A DNA stretch of 64,000 bases. Origin: Gracilariopsis chorda (lineage: Eukaryota > Rhodophyta > Florideophyceae > Gracilariales > Gracilariaceae). A program made the position numbers and the translations under genes. Positions 1-12,446 of this stretch are shown one piece after another. The stretch is taken from NCBI GenBank assembly GCA_003194525.1, contig NBIV01000150.1:1-64000 (forward strand). The letters are read 5' to 3'. Positions within the stretch are counted from its first letter, which is position 1, and each line of letters opens with the position of its first letter. The notes beneath the pieces are model-generated. The model did no database searches and had not been told where the DNA came from. It was given only the letters and a program-made list of their open reading frames with translations.

Positions 1-1645
1 TGGCCATTCACTTGGAAGGAGAGCGCACATTTCTGCTGAGAGGTCCCACCAGCTTCTTTTCTGCATCACAGCGTCTACAATGGAGAGATACTTTGCAAGG
101 CCCGACGCATACGCAAACCTCGACTACCTTTCGTACTTTGAAAAAGTTCGATTGTATCGCACGCTTCCAGCCCGCGTGCTTAACCAATACGACGGAGACA
201 GCACCCAGGTGCCCACAGACGACTGCAATCCGCCATGTACGTGATAGAGCGCACGGAAGACGAGCAGTGTGTTGCAAGGATCAGAGGTGTTTCACCGTCC
301 GACATTGAGCTATTTGCTCTGCGCTTGCTGCTCATGAATCACGGCTCGAGCTCTTATGAAGACGCAAGGAATTTCAACGGACAGCAGTATGGAACGTATC
401 GTGAAACTGAGATTGTAAGCGGACTGCTCGCGGACGGATCTGAGTTTGATATTGCATTCCAAGAAGCAGTGCAGATATACAGCACGCCCTCCGAACTACG
501 ACGTCTGTTTGTCACACTATACCAACAAGGCGCAGACCCAGAAAAAATGGCCGTCGAAAACTGGGAGGCATTATGTAGTGACATACATACAGGAGATGAG
601 CAGCAACGAAAGCAAGAAATGTATCGACGTGTGGTGGAGATCTCAGACCGGCATGGAGGACGACTGCTTCGCGATCACAGCTTCTTCTATCAACACCTAC
701 AGCAGGATCATACAGCATTGACTGAGGCGAATCGAGCTACAACAACTCGAGACGCACGAGTGGTGCGAAATTCGTCAACTTTGCAGTCAAGGTACGCCAC
801 CTTAAAACCTAGCCAAATACAAGTCATTGAGACCGTCATTGCCGCATTGTAACAACGACAGGCGCTGCAGGAGCGAACAAGCACTCCTGGAAACGTGTTC
901 TTTGTGCAAGGATCCGCAGGAACCGGGAAGACATACGTGCTCAACCTCCTTCGTGATATCGTTGAGTCGGAAGGAATGCTCGCTGAAATGACTGCTACAT
1001 AATGCGGCAGCGCTGGATCTGTTTCCTGGTGAGCGCTTCACTCTTCCGTCAGCGACAACCGTGCAACCTGTTCGTGGACAGAACCCAGAGTCTGCCTTTG
1101 CCAGTTCTATTGTCCCCGAGTTTGCATATCAGTATGCGCCTACTGGAGTACCGCCTCATAACCTGGACTTGAAGATTGGTGTGCCAGTTATGGTCATTCG
1201 GAACGTGCTGCATCCCGCTGTGGTCAACGCAAAGCCGTTCGTAGTCGTGCGTGTCGATCAATTTACGATGCAGGTGGCTCGATTCGACGAGAACAGACAG
1301 GTGCTCGAACGACAGCTCCTGCATCGTATCGACTTCGAGTTTTCTTTCGCGGATATTTGCATGATTCGAAGGCAGTTTCCCATTCTTCTCGCGTTTGCAG
1401 CTACCGTTCACAAAGGACAGGGAAAGACGTTGGATGGCTTGGTTGTGGATGTGCGATCCAACTTCTTCTGCGCTGGTCAGTTGTATGTCGCATTGTCGCG
1501 CGTTCGAAGGAACGACCATGTGCTGCTCCTGCATGATCCGCAGCTTACACCCTCGAATGCGCACACAATTCATCCCATGCCTGTTCCCATCGCCAACCCA
1601 GTGCTGCCTGAAGCTATTCAGTTCTGCATCCCTCCACAACCGTAA
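1..1645 (+). pseudogene. Copy A: 3' part of Rep-helicase gene, deleted
   Basis: This is the C-terminal part of the Rep-helicase polyprotein of the first array unit, truncated by the window edge. Small indels near 45-90 and 233 break the frame relative to the other copies. One frame is open from about 235 to 852, ending in TAA where copy D has CAA (Gln). Walker A (GSAGTGKT, about 911-934) follows, and then the helicase is cut at about 1002. About 0.66 kb present in copy D, including Walker B, is missing. The C-terminal helicase part (1061-1645) keeps the GQGKT and YVALSRV motifs of PIF1/RecD-like helicases and ends at the shared TAA. Confidence 0.8.
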
Positions 1646-3029
1646 TCATATCTCTTGCATTCTTCTTTCATTGAATTAAACTACTTGCTTTTCTGCTTTT
1701 GCTTTCTCCACCCTCTTTTTTCCTCACCGCTGTTTATCACTCCTCCACCGCGGCGCCCAGCGCCGCCCGCGGCCGAAGGCCGTCTCCACTTGTCTCAACA
1801 CCCCCCACTCTTAATGATTTACACATGTATGAGGGGGGTTGTTGACTGACGGGAGGCGTTGCGCCAATAAACCGCCCTGTATGCCCCTCTACGAGCATGC
1901 AAAACTGCCATTTGGCGCAACGCCTCCCTACCACTTAAAAAATTCAGCAGCAGCAGCAGCAGCAAAGCTTCCTGCTTACTGGCTGGCACTCCATAATGAC
2001 TGCAGTGCCATCCAGTTACACAAAGCAACGTGTCGCGCGTTCTCATCATTGGCTGGCACTGCAGTCAATTTAGGCACCTAATAGGGCACCTAAACACAAA
2101 TCCCTACGGCTCCACATACTCTCGGCGTCGCGGCGCCCCGTGGTTCCACGAGCGCTATTGCGAGCGCAAGCGAGCAAAGTGCTCGGAGAGCCTCCGAATG
2201 CTACTAAACACAACAAGCTACAAAAACAACGCGGCGCGCAGCGCCGCCCACGGCCGAAGGCCGTTTCCACTTGTCTCTCCATTTATAAGTATTTGTTCCT
2301 CTATGAGGGGGGTGTTCTTGATTGAATGGAGGCGTTGCGCCACAGAATGCTCTTGCACGCCCCCGTTTGCCCATGCAAATCGCCCATTTGGCGCAACGCC
2401 TCCATACCATTTAAAAAATTCAGCAGCAGCAGCAGCAGCAAAGCTCCCTGCTTACTGGCTGGCACTCCTATAGTGACTGCAGTTCCACCCAGTTACACAA
2501 AGCAACGTGTCGCGCTTTCTCATCATTGGCTGGCACTGCAGTCAACTTAGACACCTAAACACAAAACCCTAATGGCTCCACATACTCTAGGCGCCGCGGC
2601 GCCCCGTGGTTCTACGAGGGCTATTGCGAGCGCAAGCGAGCAAAATGCTCGGAGAGCCTCCGAACGCTACGAAATACACAAAGCTACAAAAAACACGCGG
2701 CGTGCAGCGCCGCCCACGGCCGAAGGCCGTTTTCACTTGTCTCAACACCCCACTCTTAATGATTTACACATGTATGAGGGGGGTGTTGTTGACTGACGGG
2801 AGGCGTTGCTTCACAAATTCGCTTTGCACGCCCCCGTTTGCGCATGCAAATCGCCCATTTGGCGCAACGCCTCCCCACCATTAAAAACATTCAGCAGCAG
2901 CAGCAGCAGCAAAGCGTTCAGTTCATTAGCTGCTGCTGCTGCATGTTGACTGTGCAATGGCTGCTGAATGGCTTGCAATACAATCAAATTGTAAGTGTTA
3001 GCCACTCAGCAGCAAAACCCCGCCTGTTC

Positions 3030-3189
3030 ATTCCGACACGTGGCAAATTGCACTGCGCCAGTGCAGTGCATTCCGACACGTGGCAAATTGCACTGCGCCA
3101 GTGCAGTGCATTCCGACACGTGGCAAATTGCACTGCGCCAGTGCAGTGCATTCCGACACGTGGCAAATTGCACTGCGCCAGTGCAGTGT
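3030..3189 (+). repeat. 40-bp minisatellite, four copies
   Basis: Four nearly identical 40-bp units start at 3030, 3070, 3110 and 3150, each beginning ATTCCGACACGTGGC and containing the partly self-complementary CACTGCGCCAGTGCAGTG. Spacers B-C (about 10062) and C-D (about 16975) have only one unit, so the array expanded in this copy. This accounts for most of the 109-bp longer first period. Confidence 0.95.
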
Positions 3190-3719
3190 ATACTGAAGTT
3201 TCATTGCAGACATGCCTGCAACAGACGTATATACTGCACTGGCGCAGTGCCAAATGCATGTCGCTTGCTGACCCTAACCACTATTTTGCATCCCATTCAG
3301 GCTTGGCCAATAGCGCAGTGTCGTAACCTTTTGCTACTTTGGGCACTGTTTGCTGGCCTGGGACCTAGGCAAGGCCGAGCTCGTGTGCAGGTCGCCACAA
3401 GAGTAACCCACTAAGTACCACGGATCTGGGAAAAGTCAGGTGCTCCTCTGTGGTATACTGGTCGTTTGACGGCGATCAGGAAGTCTGAGGGTTTACCGGA
3501 CCTAATACCAGCTTGCTGTGCAGGGTCCGGGGCGGCCGCCGTGTCGTACCTCTTGGGGCCGGAAAGCACACTTCGGTGTGTGAGTAAAGGCAGACCAATC
3601 CTTACAACCGGACGCGGGTTAAACATCAAACGGCTTGAAAACCGGCTGGGCACACTCCGCCCGTCATAATCCAACAGGAGTGTGTCGAGAGTTCCTGTGC
3701 TGCACACGACTGCATCGGG

Positions 3720-3729
3720 TAAATATAAG
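3720..3729 (+). promoter_or_regulatory. TATA-like box upstream of copy B coding region
   Basis: TAAATATAAG lies about 190 bp upstream of the first ATG (3919) and recurs at 10631 in copy C; copy D has TAAAGATAAG at 17544. Its position at the end of the conserved 3411-3720 leader makes it the best core promoter candidate. This is inference only; no transcript evidence is visible. Confidence 0.35.
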
Positions 3730-3918
3730 CCTTGCAGCAATTTGCTTTTTTAATTGCTGCATGCGACTAGGCCCGGTGGGTGCAAAGCAACAAACTGCAA
3801 CCAGTTTTTCACTTTCAACTTTGTGGTATATTGGAAATTATTCTAGAACTCTGGCAAAGTTTTTAACAGTTTACAAAAACATAGAATTGTTTTTTTTTCC
3901 TTTTTCTGGTAAATTGAA

Positions 3919-4470
3919 ATGACGAGAAGAGGGCGACATCTAAACTCTGGTGGCGTTCGATCTAACTCAGGAGGTGCCAGAGACAATTCTGGAGGTGCCA
4001 GGTTGAACGCAGGCGGTGCAAGGCAAAACGCTGGTGGTCGTCGCGTCGGCAGTGGTAGAGCACGGGCTGGAGCTGGAAGACCCCGAAGAGCACCAGCTCT
4101 TCCAGCTCCAGATGAGTTGGGAGTAAATGAGAGCGGAGCACACGTTCAAGGACCTATTGTTCCAGTGGTTGAAGAAGACGAAATTACTCCTGCACCTACT
4201 TCGGTTGCAGCAGCAGTTAGCACAAGCGCCGCTGGAGCCAGTGAGTCCGCTGCCACAGATCTACCAACATCGTGCCCAATTCCTGGATTTCTGGAGTTTG
4301 TGAGAGGCCTTCCAAGTCACATTCCACCGCCTCCGATGCCTCCCCCTCTCCCACCGATGCCTGCAGAACAGATGCCTATTGCAATGGAATTGGAAGAGGA
4401 TGAGATCATCCCTGCTCCCTCACAGCCACCGCCATCAGAGCAGCCTGCTATGCCACAAGCTGAACAATAG
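3919..4470 (+). pseudogene. Copy B: N-terminal Arg/Gly- and Pro/acidic-rich segment
   Basis: 183 codons from the first ATG of the unit. Residues about 8-40 are five or six degenerate repeats of the type NSGGAR, giving a basic RGG-like tract likely to bind nucleic acid (inference). The rest is Pro-rich with acidic motifs of the type EEDEITPAP, repeated again in the next frame. It ends in TAG directly after CAA, and the reading continues in the same frame into the next open segment (4480 on). The same TAG is present in copies C and D. The segment is probably the N-terminus of the Helitron polyprotein or a separate leader protein. Confidence 0.6.
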
Positions 4471-4479
4471 GAAGAACAG

Positions 4480-5061
4480 ATGCCAGACCCGATGGAAGTG
4501 GAAGACGATGAGATCACCCCGGCTCCCTCACACCCGCCGCCGCAGCCTGCGTTGCCACAAGCTGAACAGGAAGAACAACAGATGTCCATTCCGATGGAGG
4601 TGGAAGCGGATGAGATCACACCGGCTCCCTCACACCAGCTGCAGCATCAGCCACAGCAACAGCTTGATATGACGGTCATGCACTGTGCTGGGCGTCCTGA
4701 TCGAGGACTCTATCGCGTGTACTATGCGTGCGATTCCGTGGCAGCTCAGGCGAGGAATGATCCGGCCATCCGTGCAAGCGTGCCGGAGTTTGAGACGCTT
4801 CCCACTGCAGGTCAAAGGCGATGCGGAAGATGCGGCGAACACTCACACACGCTCTCCTCCTGCCCGTACGCGGACTGGACATTGAAAATACATAGCTGCA
4901 AGTATTGCGGCTGTGTTTTGCTTGGCACAGAGGTCACTGGAGTGTGCTGTGGAATGAAAAGAATGTCAGGATGGGGCGTCACGTTCCCCAGAAGGCATAG
5001 CAGTGAGTTGGTTCGCAGTCTTTATAGCCTGAGAGCCTTCACAGCCATTTCCTCAACTTGA
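4480..5061 (+). pseudogene. Copy B: acidic repeats and Cys-rich zinc finger
   Basis: In frame with the preceding segment. It starts with further ITPAP acidic repeats, then a Cys/His cluster (CGRCGEH, C, CKYCGC, CCG; about 4822-4957) that can form zinc fingers, as in the N-terminal regions of many Helitron proteins. A one-base deletion near 5037 relative to copies C and D (CCTTC for CCTTTC) shifts the frame, so the protein ends prematurely and the reading resumes in the frame starting at 5058. Confidence 0.65.
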
Positions 5062-6236
5062 ATACGCTCTTCGCGACGACGCAAGCGCTCATGGACATGT
5101 CGTATGTGATGGGAGGCGGTCCCTCCTTTCTCAGACTTGAGGGCAACGCAGCTCTCGCTCTGCCCGCGCAGAACCAGAACAACACGCGCTACAGCTTTCT
5201 GTGGGGTACTCGTCCACCTTCCTTGGATCCCTCTCACTATGCGCGTGCCAATTTGCGTGCGTTCATTCAAGACATCAACGTACGAGACATCGTGCCCAAG
5301 TTGTACGATGTGATCCAGCTCAAGCCAGACGTGGTGCGTGAGCGGTACCGATCCATGCTTAGCACGCAACAACAACAACAAAATGCAGATACCGCCGTCG
5401 ATATCAGCATGCAGGCAGCAGAAGAGGGAGTAGTCGTACGTGGTTACGAAGGAACCCGAAGTGCCACAGTCAGTGCTCCTCACGCAGGTGCTGGGCCTCT
5501 CCCTGAAGATGCTCCTGGTGGCGGGCCAACCATGATGAGAACGCTCGTCGTGGATCCAACTGGCCTGTATCGAGTGGAGTCTCAAGTACCGCGCTTGGTA
5601 GAAGGAACCGTAACCGAAGAGCACGCTGCAGTGACGAGCGCTGCTGCTGCTGGAGCAGGGGCGACTGCGAATGCCGCAAACAATGCGCAAGTGCGGTACC
5701 GACTTCTAAAACCAGCATCCAAACTTGCAGAGAAGGGCACTTTCCCTCTTCTCTACCCGTACGGTGATCAGCACGAACCATTTGACATCGGCCTGTTCCT
5801 GGAGGCAAGGAACTCCACACAGCAAAGCTCAGATCTCAGCGTCAACGAGTGGAAGCTCCGAAAGCTCACCTGGGCTCAGAACGCGAAGCGACGTTTGTAC
5901 TCAGACAACATCCTCCTCAACAGTGGACCGTTGATGCAGATGTGGATGCTCCGCACGCACACAAACATTGAGGACATGCGACTACGTTTCCTGGAGAGAG
6001 AACAACAGGCACGTATTGTACAAGAGCAAGAGATCCAGCAAGCACAGCAGCAAACAGGTCATGTGTCACCATACCAGTTCGCGCAAATGGGACGCATATT
6101 TCTGCCCGATGACTCGGTCAACTCAGCAGCGTACTGGAAGAACAAGCGCATGGATGTACAGGCGATCGTAGCACGGAGAGGACCGCCTTCTCTGTTCATT
6201 ACAATCACCATGAACATCTGGAGAGAGGACATCTAG
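5058..6236 (+). pseudogene. Copy B: Helitron polyprotein middle segment
   Basis: 392 codons, continuing after the frameshift. It covers the linker with a CAA-encoded Gln run (about 5370), a conserved block around LLYPYGDQ, and the beginning of the Helitron helicase-like N-terminal domain (RIFLPDDSVNSAAYWKNK, then RRGPPSLFITITMN). It ends in TAG at 6234-6236, where copies C and D have CAG, so this is a C-to-T nonsense change inside the Rep region. Confidence 0.7.
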
Positions 6237-6245
6237 CGCCTTGGT

Positions 6246-7607
6246 ATGGATACCAGCAATCGGAGTGCATTTACGGCACAGAGTAACCGCCCTCGACCGT
6301 TTGACCGACCTGATCTGATTGCAAGGGTGTACAACCAGTACGCAAACGACTTCATGAAGGACTTGGAGAAGAACTCGGAGCACATCTTCGGATTGAAGTG
6401 CCTGGGGCTTGCATCAAAGCTCGAGTTTCAGGAGCGCAATGTGCCTCATCACCACATGCTCGTGTGGCTCGAAGGAGGCGTGATTGAAGACGTTGATGTG
6501 ATCGACGAGCTGATTCGTGCAGAACTTCCTCTTCCCGGTGAAGACGACGCGTTGCGTGCCCTCATTCGTTCCATGCACAGGCACCGCCACTCCACCTATT
6601 GCCGGAATCGCGCTGGGCGTTGCAAGTTTGCATACGACCGCAACATGATTGTGCCGGAGACGTACATTGAAGAAGGAATGAATCGCGTGGTCTACCGCAG
6701 AAGAAGGCAACATGACCTCAAGATAGTGCCGTACAACCCAACTCTGACCAAGAAGTACCGCTCTCATATCAACGTAGAGCGCACGCAAGGAGGGGGCGCA
6801 GTGGCTTATCTGATGAAGTACGCGTTTAAGCAGCCCAAAGCTCAGGAGGTGGTGCTCAATGTGAGTGATGCTAATGAGACAGGCACACACAACGAGCAGC
6901 AACAAGAGCCACAGGTGCAGAACGACATTCGTGCATACATGCGAGCGCGTGTGGTGGGCGCCGTCAATGCAGCTTGGAGACTTTTCGAGTTTCGACATGT
7001 TCACATCGTACCAAAAGTAGAGCGACTGGCCATTCACTTGGAAGGAGAGCGCACATTTCTGCTGAGAGGTCCCAACCAGCTTCTTTCTGCATCACAGCCG
7101 TCTACAATGGAGAGATACTTTGCAAGGCCCGACGCATACGCAAACCTCGACTACCTTTCGTACTTTGAAAAAGTTCGATTGTATCGCACGCTTCCAGCCC
7201 GCGTGCTTAACCAATACGACGGAGACAGCACCCAGGTGCCCACAGACGACTGCAATCCGCCCATGTACGTGATAGAGCGCACGGAAGACGAGCAGTGTGT
7301 TGCAAGGATCAGAGGTGTTTCACCGTCCGACATTGAGCTATTTGCTCTGCGCTTGCCGCTCATGAATCACGGCTCGAGCTCTTATGAAGACGCAAGGAAT
7401 TTCAACGGACAGCAGTATGGAACGTATCGTGAAACTGCGATTGTAAGCGGACTGCTCGCGGACGGATCTGAGTTTGATATTGCATTCCAAGAAGCAGTGC
7501 AGATATACAGCACGCCCTCCGAACTACGACGTCTGGTTGTCACACTATACCAACAAGGCGCAGACCCAGAAAAAAATGGCCGTCGAAAACTGGGAGGCAT
7601 TATGTAG
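6246..7607 (+). pseudogene. Copy B: HUH Rep endonuclease domain
   Basis: 453 codons. The motif NVPHHHMLVWLEGG is the HUH metal-binding motif of Helitron Rep, and AYLMKYAFKQ supplies the tyrosine region (YxxKY) that nicks DNA and holds its 5' end. Downstream is the Rep-helicase linker. The frame fails at 7569-7575, where seven A residues replace the six in the other copies (slippage +1). Function (rolling-circle nicking and joining of single-stranded DNA) is known for the family; this copy cannot make the full protein. Confidence 0.8.
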
Positions 7608-8674
7608 TGACATACATACAGGAGATGAGCAGCAACGAAAGCAAGAAATGTATCGACGTGTGGTGGAGATCTCAGACCGGCATGGAGGACGACTGCTTCG
7701 CGATCACAGCTTCTTCTATCAACACCTACAGCAGGATCATACAGCATTGACTGAGGCGAATCGAGCTACAACAACTCGAGACGCACGAGTGGTGCGAAAT
7801 TCGTCAACTTTGCAGTCAAGGTACGCCACCTTAAAACCTAGCCAAAGACAAGTCATTGAAACCGTCATTGCCGCATTGTAACAACGACAGGCGCTGCAGG
7901 AGCGAACAAGCACTCCTGGAAACGTGTTCTTTGTGCAAGGATCCGCAGGAACCGGGAAGACATACGTGCTCAACCTCCTTCGTGATATCGTTGAGTCGGA
8001 AGGAATGCTCGCTGAAATGACTGCTACATAATGCGGCAGCGCTGGATCTGTTTCCTGGTGAGCGCTTCACTCTTCCGTCAGCGACAACCGTGCAACCTGT
8101 TCGTGGACAGAACCCAGAGTCTGCCTTTGCCAGTTCTATTGTCCCCGAGTTTGCATATCAGTATGCGCCTACTGGAGTACCGCCTCATAACCTGGACTTG
8201 AAGATTGGTGTGCCAGTTATGGTCATTCGGAACGTGCTGCATCCCGCTGTGGTCAACGCAAAGCCGTTCGTAGTCGTGCGTGTCGATCAATTTACGATGC
8301 AGGTGGCTCGATTCGACGAGAACAGACAGGTGCTCGAACGACAGCTCCTGCATCGTATCGACTTCGAGTTTTCTTTCGCAGATATTCGCATGATTCGAAG
8401 GCAGTTTCCCATTCTTCTCGCGTTTGCAGCTACCGTTCACAAAGGACAGGGAAAGACGTTGGATGGCTTGGTTGTGGATGTGCGATCCAACTTCTTCTGC
8501 GCTGGTCAGTTGTATGTCGCATTGTCGCGCGTTCGAAGGAACGACCATGTGCTGCTCCTGCATGATCCGCAGCTTACACCTTCGAATTCGCACACAATTC
8601 ATCCCATGCCTGTTCCCATCGCCAACCCAGTGCTGCCTGAAGCTATTCAGTTCTGCATCCCTCCACAACCGTAA
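7608..8674 (+). pseudogene. Copy B: deleted PIF1-like helicase
   Basis: The linker reads in a shifted frame to TAA at 7879-7881 (CAA in copy D). Walker A follows, then the about 0.66 kb deletion also seen in copies A and C, with junction near 8031. The C-terminal portion (8090-8674) is intact, with VHKGQGKT and the YVALSRV motif VI. Without Walker B and the intervening motifs the protein cannot be an ATPase. Confidence 0.8.
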
Positions 8675-10829
8675 TCATATCTCTTGCATTCTTCTTTCAT
8701 TGAATTAAACTACTTGCTTTTCTGCTTTTGCTTTCTCCACCCTCTTTTTTCCTCACCGCTGTTTATCACTCCTCCACCGCGGCGCCCAGCGCCGCCCGCG
8801 GCCGAAGGCCGTCTCCACTTGTCTCAACACCCCCCACTCTTAATGATTTACACATGTATGAGAGGGGTGTTGTTGACTGACGGGAGGCGTTGCGCCAATA
8901 AACCGCCCTGTATGCCCCTCTACGAGCATGCAAAACTGCCATTTGGCGCAACGCCTCCCTACCATTTAAAAAATTCAGCAGCAGCAGCAGCAGCAAAGCT
9001 TCCTGCTTACTGGCTGGCACTCCCATAATGACTGCAGTGCCATCCAGTTACACAAAGCAACGTGTCGCGCGTTCTCATCATTGGCTGGCACTGCAGTCAA
9101 TTTAGGCACCTAATAGGCACCTAAACACAAATTCCTACGGCTCCACATACTCTCGGCGTCGCGGCGCCCCGTGGTTCCACGAGCGCTATTGCGAGCGCAA
9201 GCGAGCAAAGTGCTCGGAGAGCCTCCGAATGCTACTAAACACAACAAGCTACAAAAACAACGCGGCACGCAGCGCCGCCCACGGCCGAAGGCCGTTTCCA
9301 CTTGTCTCTCCATTTTAAGTATTTGTTCCTCTATGAGGGGGGTGTTCTTGATTGAATGGAGGCGTTGCGCCACAAAATGCTCTTGCACGCCCCCGTTTGC
9401 CCATGCAAATCGCCCATTTGGCGCAACGCCTCCCTACCATTTAAAAAATTCAGCAGCAGCAGCAGCAGCAAAGCTCCCTGCTTACTGGCTGGCACTCCTA
9501 TAATGACTGCAGTTCCACCCAGTTACACAAAGCAACGTGTCGCGCTTTCTCATCATTGGCTGGCACTGCAGTCAACTTAGACACCTAAACACAAACCCTA
9601 ATGGCTCCACATACTCTAGACGCCGCGGCGCCCCGTGGTTCTACGAGCGCTATTGCGAGCGCAAGCGAGCAAAGTGCTCGGAGAGCCTCCGAACGCTACG
9701 AAATACACAAAGCTACAAAAACCACGCGGCGTGCAGCGCCGCCCACGGCCGAAGGCCGTTTTCACTTGTCTCAACACCCCACTCTTAATGATTTACACAT
9801 GTATGAGGGGGGTGTTGTTGACTGACGGGAGGCGTTGCTTCACAAATTCGCTTTGCACGCCCCCGTTTGCGCATGCAAATCGCCCATTTGGCGCAACGCC
9901 TCCCCACCATTAAAAGCATTCAGCAGCAGCAGCAGCAGCAGCAAAGCGTTCAGTTAATTAGCTGCTGCTGCTGCATGTTGACTGTGCAATGGCTGCTGAA
10001 TGGCTTGCAATACAATCAAATTGTAGTGCCAACCACTCAGCAGCATAACCCCGCCTGTTCATTCCGACACGTGGCAAATTGCACTGCGCCAGTGCAGTGT
10101 ATACTGAAGTTTCATTGCAGACATGCCTGCAACAGACGTATATACTGCACTGGCGCAGTGCCAAATGCATGTCGCTTGCTGACCCTAACCATTATTTTGC
10201 ATCCCATTCAGGCTTGGCTAATAGCGCAGTGTCGTAACCTTTTGCTACTTTGGGCACTATTTGCTGGCCTGGGACCTAGGCAAGGCCGAGCTCGTGTGCA
10301 GGTCGCCACAAGAGTAACCCACTAAGTACCACGGATCTGGGAAAAGTCAGGTGCTCCTCTGTGGTATACTGGTCGTTTGACGGCGATCAGGAAGTCTGAG
10401 GGTTTACCGGACCTAATACCAGCTTGCTGTGCAGGGTCCGGGGCGGCCGCCGTGTCGTACCTCTTGGGGCCGGAAAGCACACTTCGGTGTGTGAGTAAAG
10501 GCAGACCAATCCTTACAACCGGACGCGGGTTAAAAATCAAACGGCTTGAAAACCGGCTGGGCACACTCCGCCCGTCATAATCCAACAGGAGTGTGTCGAG
10601 AGTTCCTGTGCTGCACACGACTGCATCGGGTAAATATAAGCCTTGCAGCAATTTGTTTTTTTAATTGCTGCATGCGACTAGGCCCGGTGGGTGCAAAGCA
10701 ACAAACTGCAACCAGTTTTTCACTTTCAACTTTGTGGTATATTGGAAATTATTCTGGAACTCTTGCAAAGTTTTTAACAGTTTACAAAAACATAGAATTG
10801 TTTTTTTTTCCTTTTTATGGTAAATTGAA
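8675..10829 (+). repeat. Spacer B-C with three satellite monomers
   Basis: Nearly identical to the C-D spacer and very close to A-B. Three monomers have hairpin starts near 8882, 9358 and 9828, CAG runs after each hairpin, a single 40-bp unit near 10062, a conserved leader from about 10320, and the TATA-like box at 10631. I see no gene. Confidence 0.85.
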
Positions 10830-11381
10830 ATGACGAGAAGAGGGCGACGTCTAAACTCTGGTGGCGTTCGATCTAACTCAGGAGGTGCCAGAGACAATTC
10901 TGGAGGTGCCAGGTTGAACGCAGGCGGTGCAAGGCAAAACGCTGGTGGTCGTCGCGTCGGCAGTGGTGGAGCACGGGCTGGAGCTGGAAGACCCCGAAGA
11001 GCACCAGCTCTTCCAGCTCCAGATGAGTTGGGAGTAAATGAGAGCGGAGCACACGTTCAAGGACCTATTGTTCCAGTGGTTGAAGAAGACGAAATTACTC
11101 CTGCACCTACTTCGGTTGCAGCAGCAGTTAGCACAAGCGCCGCTGGAGCCAGTGAGTCCGCTGCCACAGATCTACCAACATCGTGCCCAATTCCTGGATT
11201 TCTGGAGTTTGTGAGAGGCCTTCCAAGTCAAATTCCACCGCCTCCGATGCCTCCCCCTCTCCCACCGATGCCTGCAGAACAGATGCCTATTGCAATGGAA
11301 TTGGAAGAGGATGAGATCATCCCTGCTCCCTCACAGCCACCGCCATCAGAGCAGCCTGCTATGCCACAAGCTGAACAATAG
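10830..11381 (+). pseudogene. Copy C: N-terminal Arg/Gly- and Pro-rich segment
   Basis: 183 codons, almost identical to the copy B equivalent (Arg/Gly repeats, then EEDEITPAP acidic motifs). It ends at the same CAA-TAG and is in frame with the next segment at 11391. Confidence 0.6.
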
Positions 11382-11390
11382 GAAGAACAG

Positions 11391-12446
11391 ATGCCAGACC
11401 CGATGGAAGTGGAAGACGATGAGATCACCCCGGCTCCCTCACACCCGCCGCCGCAGCCTGCGTTGCCACAAGCTGAACAGGAAGAACAACAGATGTCCAT
11501 TCCGATGGAGGTGGAAGCGGATGAGATCACACCGGCTCCCTCACACCAGCCGCAGCATCAGCCACAGCAACAGCTTGATATTACGTTCATGCACTGTGCT
11601 GGGCGTCCTGATCGAGGACTCTATCGCGTGTACTATGCATGGGATTCCGTGGCAGCTCAGGCGAGGAATGATCCGGCCATCCGTGCAAGCGTGCCGGAGT
11701 TGGAGACGCTTCCCATTGCAGGTCAAAGGCGATGCGGAAGATGCGGCGAGCACGCACACACGCTCTCCTCCTGCCCGTACCGGGACTGGACATTGAGAAT
11801 TCATAGCTGCAAGTACTGCGGCTGTGTTTTGCTTGGCAAAGAGACCAATGGAGTGTGCTGTGGAATGAAAAGAATGTCAGGGTGGGGCGTCACGTTCCGC
11901 AGAAGTCATAACAACGAGTTGGTTCGCAGTCTTTATAGTCTGAGAGCCTTTCACAGCCATTTTCTCAACTTGAATACGCTCTTCGCTACGACGCAAGCGT
12001 TCATGGACATGTCGTTTGTGACGGGAGGCGGTCCCTTCTTTCTCAGACTTGAGGGAAACGCAGCTCTCGCTCTGCCCACGCAGAACCAGAACAACACGCG
12101 CTACAGCTTTCTGTGGGGTACTGGTCCCCCTAACTTGGATCCCTCTCACTATGCGCGTGCCAATTTGCGTGCGTTCATTCAAGATATCAACGTACGAGAC
12201 ATCGTGCCCAAGTTGTACGATGTGATCCAGCCCAAGCCAGACGTGGTGCGTGAGTGGTACCGATTCATGCTTAGCACGCAACAACAACAACAAAATGCAG
12301 ATACCGCCGTCGATATCAGCATGCAGGCAGCAGAAGAGGGAGTAGTCGTACGTGGTTACGAAGGAACCCGAAGTGCCACAGTCAGTGCTCCTCATGTAGG
12401 TGCTGGGCCTCTCCCTGAAGATGCTCCTGTGGGGGGCCAACCATGA
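11391..12446 (+). pseudogene. Copy C: acidic repeats, zinc finger and linker
   Basis: 351 codons. Unlike copy B the frame runs unbroken through the Cys cluster (CGRCGEH, CKYCGC, CCG) and the Gln run. It stops after a run of six G residues at about 12432, where copy B has GGTGGCGGG. This one-base loss is shared with copy D and shifts the frame into 12443. Confidence 0.7.

Larger units (their letters stand above)
1646..3918 (+). repeat. Spacer A-B: three about 475-bp satellite monomers plus leader
   Basis: Non-coding. After an AT-rich stretch come three tandem monomers, each with a hairpin, a (CAG)5-7 run, the segment TACTGGCTGGCACTCC or a relative, and a GC-rich palindromic block containing GGCCGAAGGCC. 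Hairpin arms: 1851-1866 with 1913-1928 (perfect 16 bp), 2328-2342 with 2389-2403, and 2798-2813 with 2860-2875 (imperfect). Short open frames here are compositional (poly-Gln/Ala/Leu from CAG repeats) and are not genes. From about 3190 on the spacer is unique sequence leading into the next coding unit. Confidence 0.85.

Noticed and set aside
3030..3189. CRISPR array
   Set aside because: The 40-bp units are contiguous without spacers, and the setting is eukaryotic.
3411..3740. 5S rRNA or snRNA gene in the conserved leader
   Set aside because: The leader is conserved between units, but I could match no conserved box of 5S, U1-U6 or SRP RNA.
8684..9028. 114-codon frame (and its equivalents in other spacers) as a gene
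   Set aside because: It runs through the satellite hairpin and CAG repeats and is compositional.
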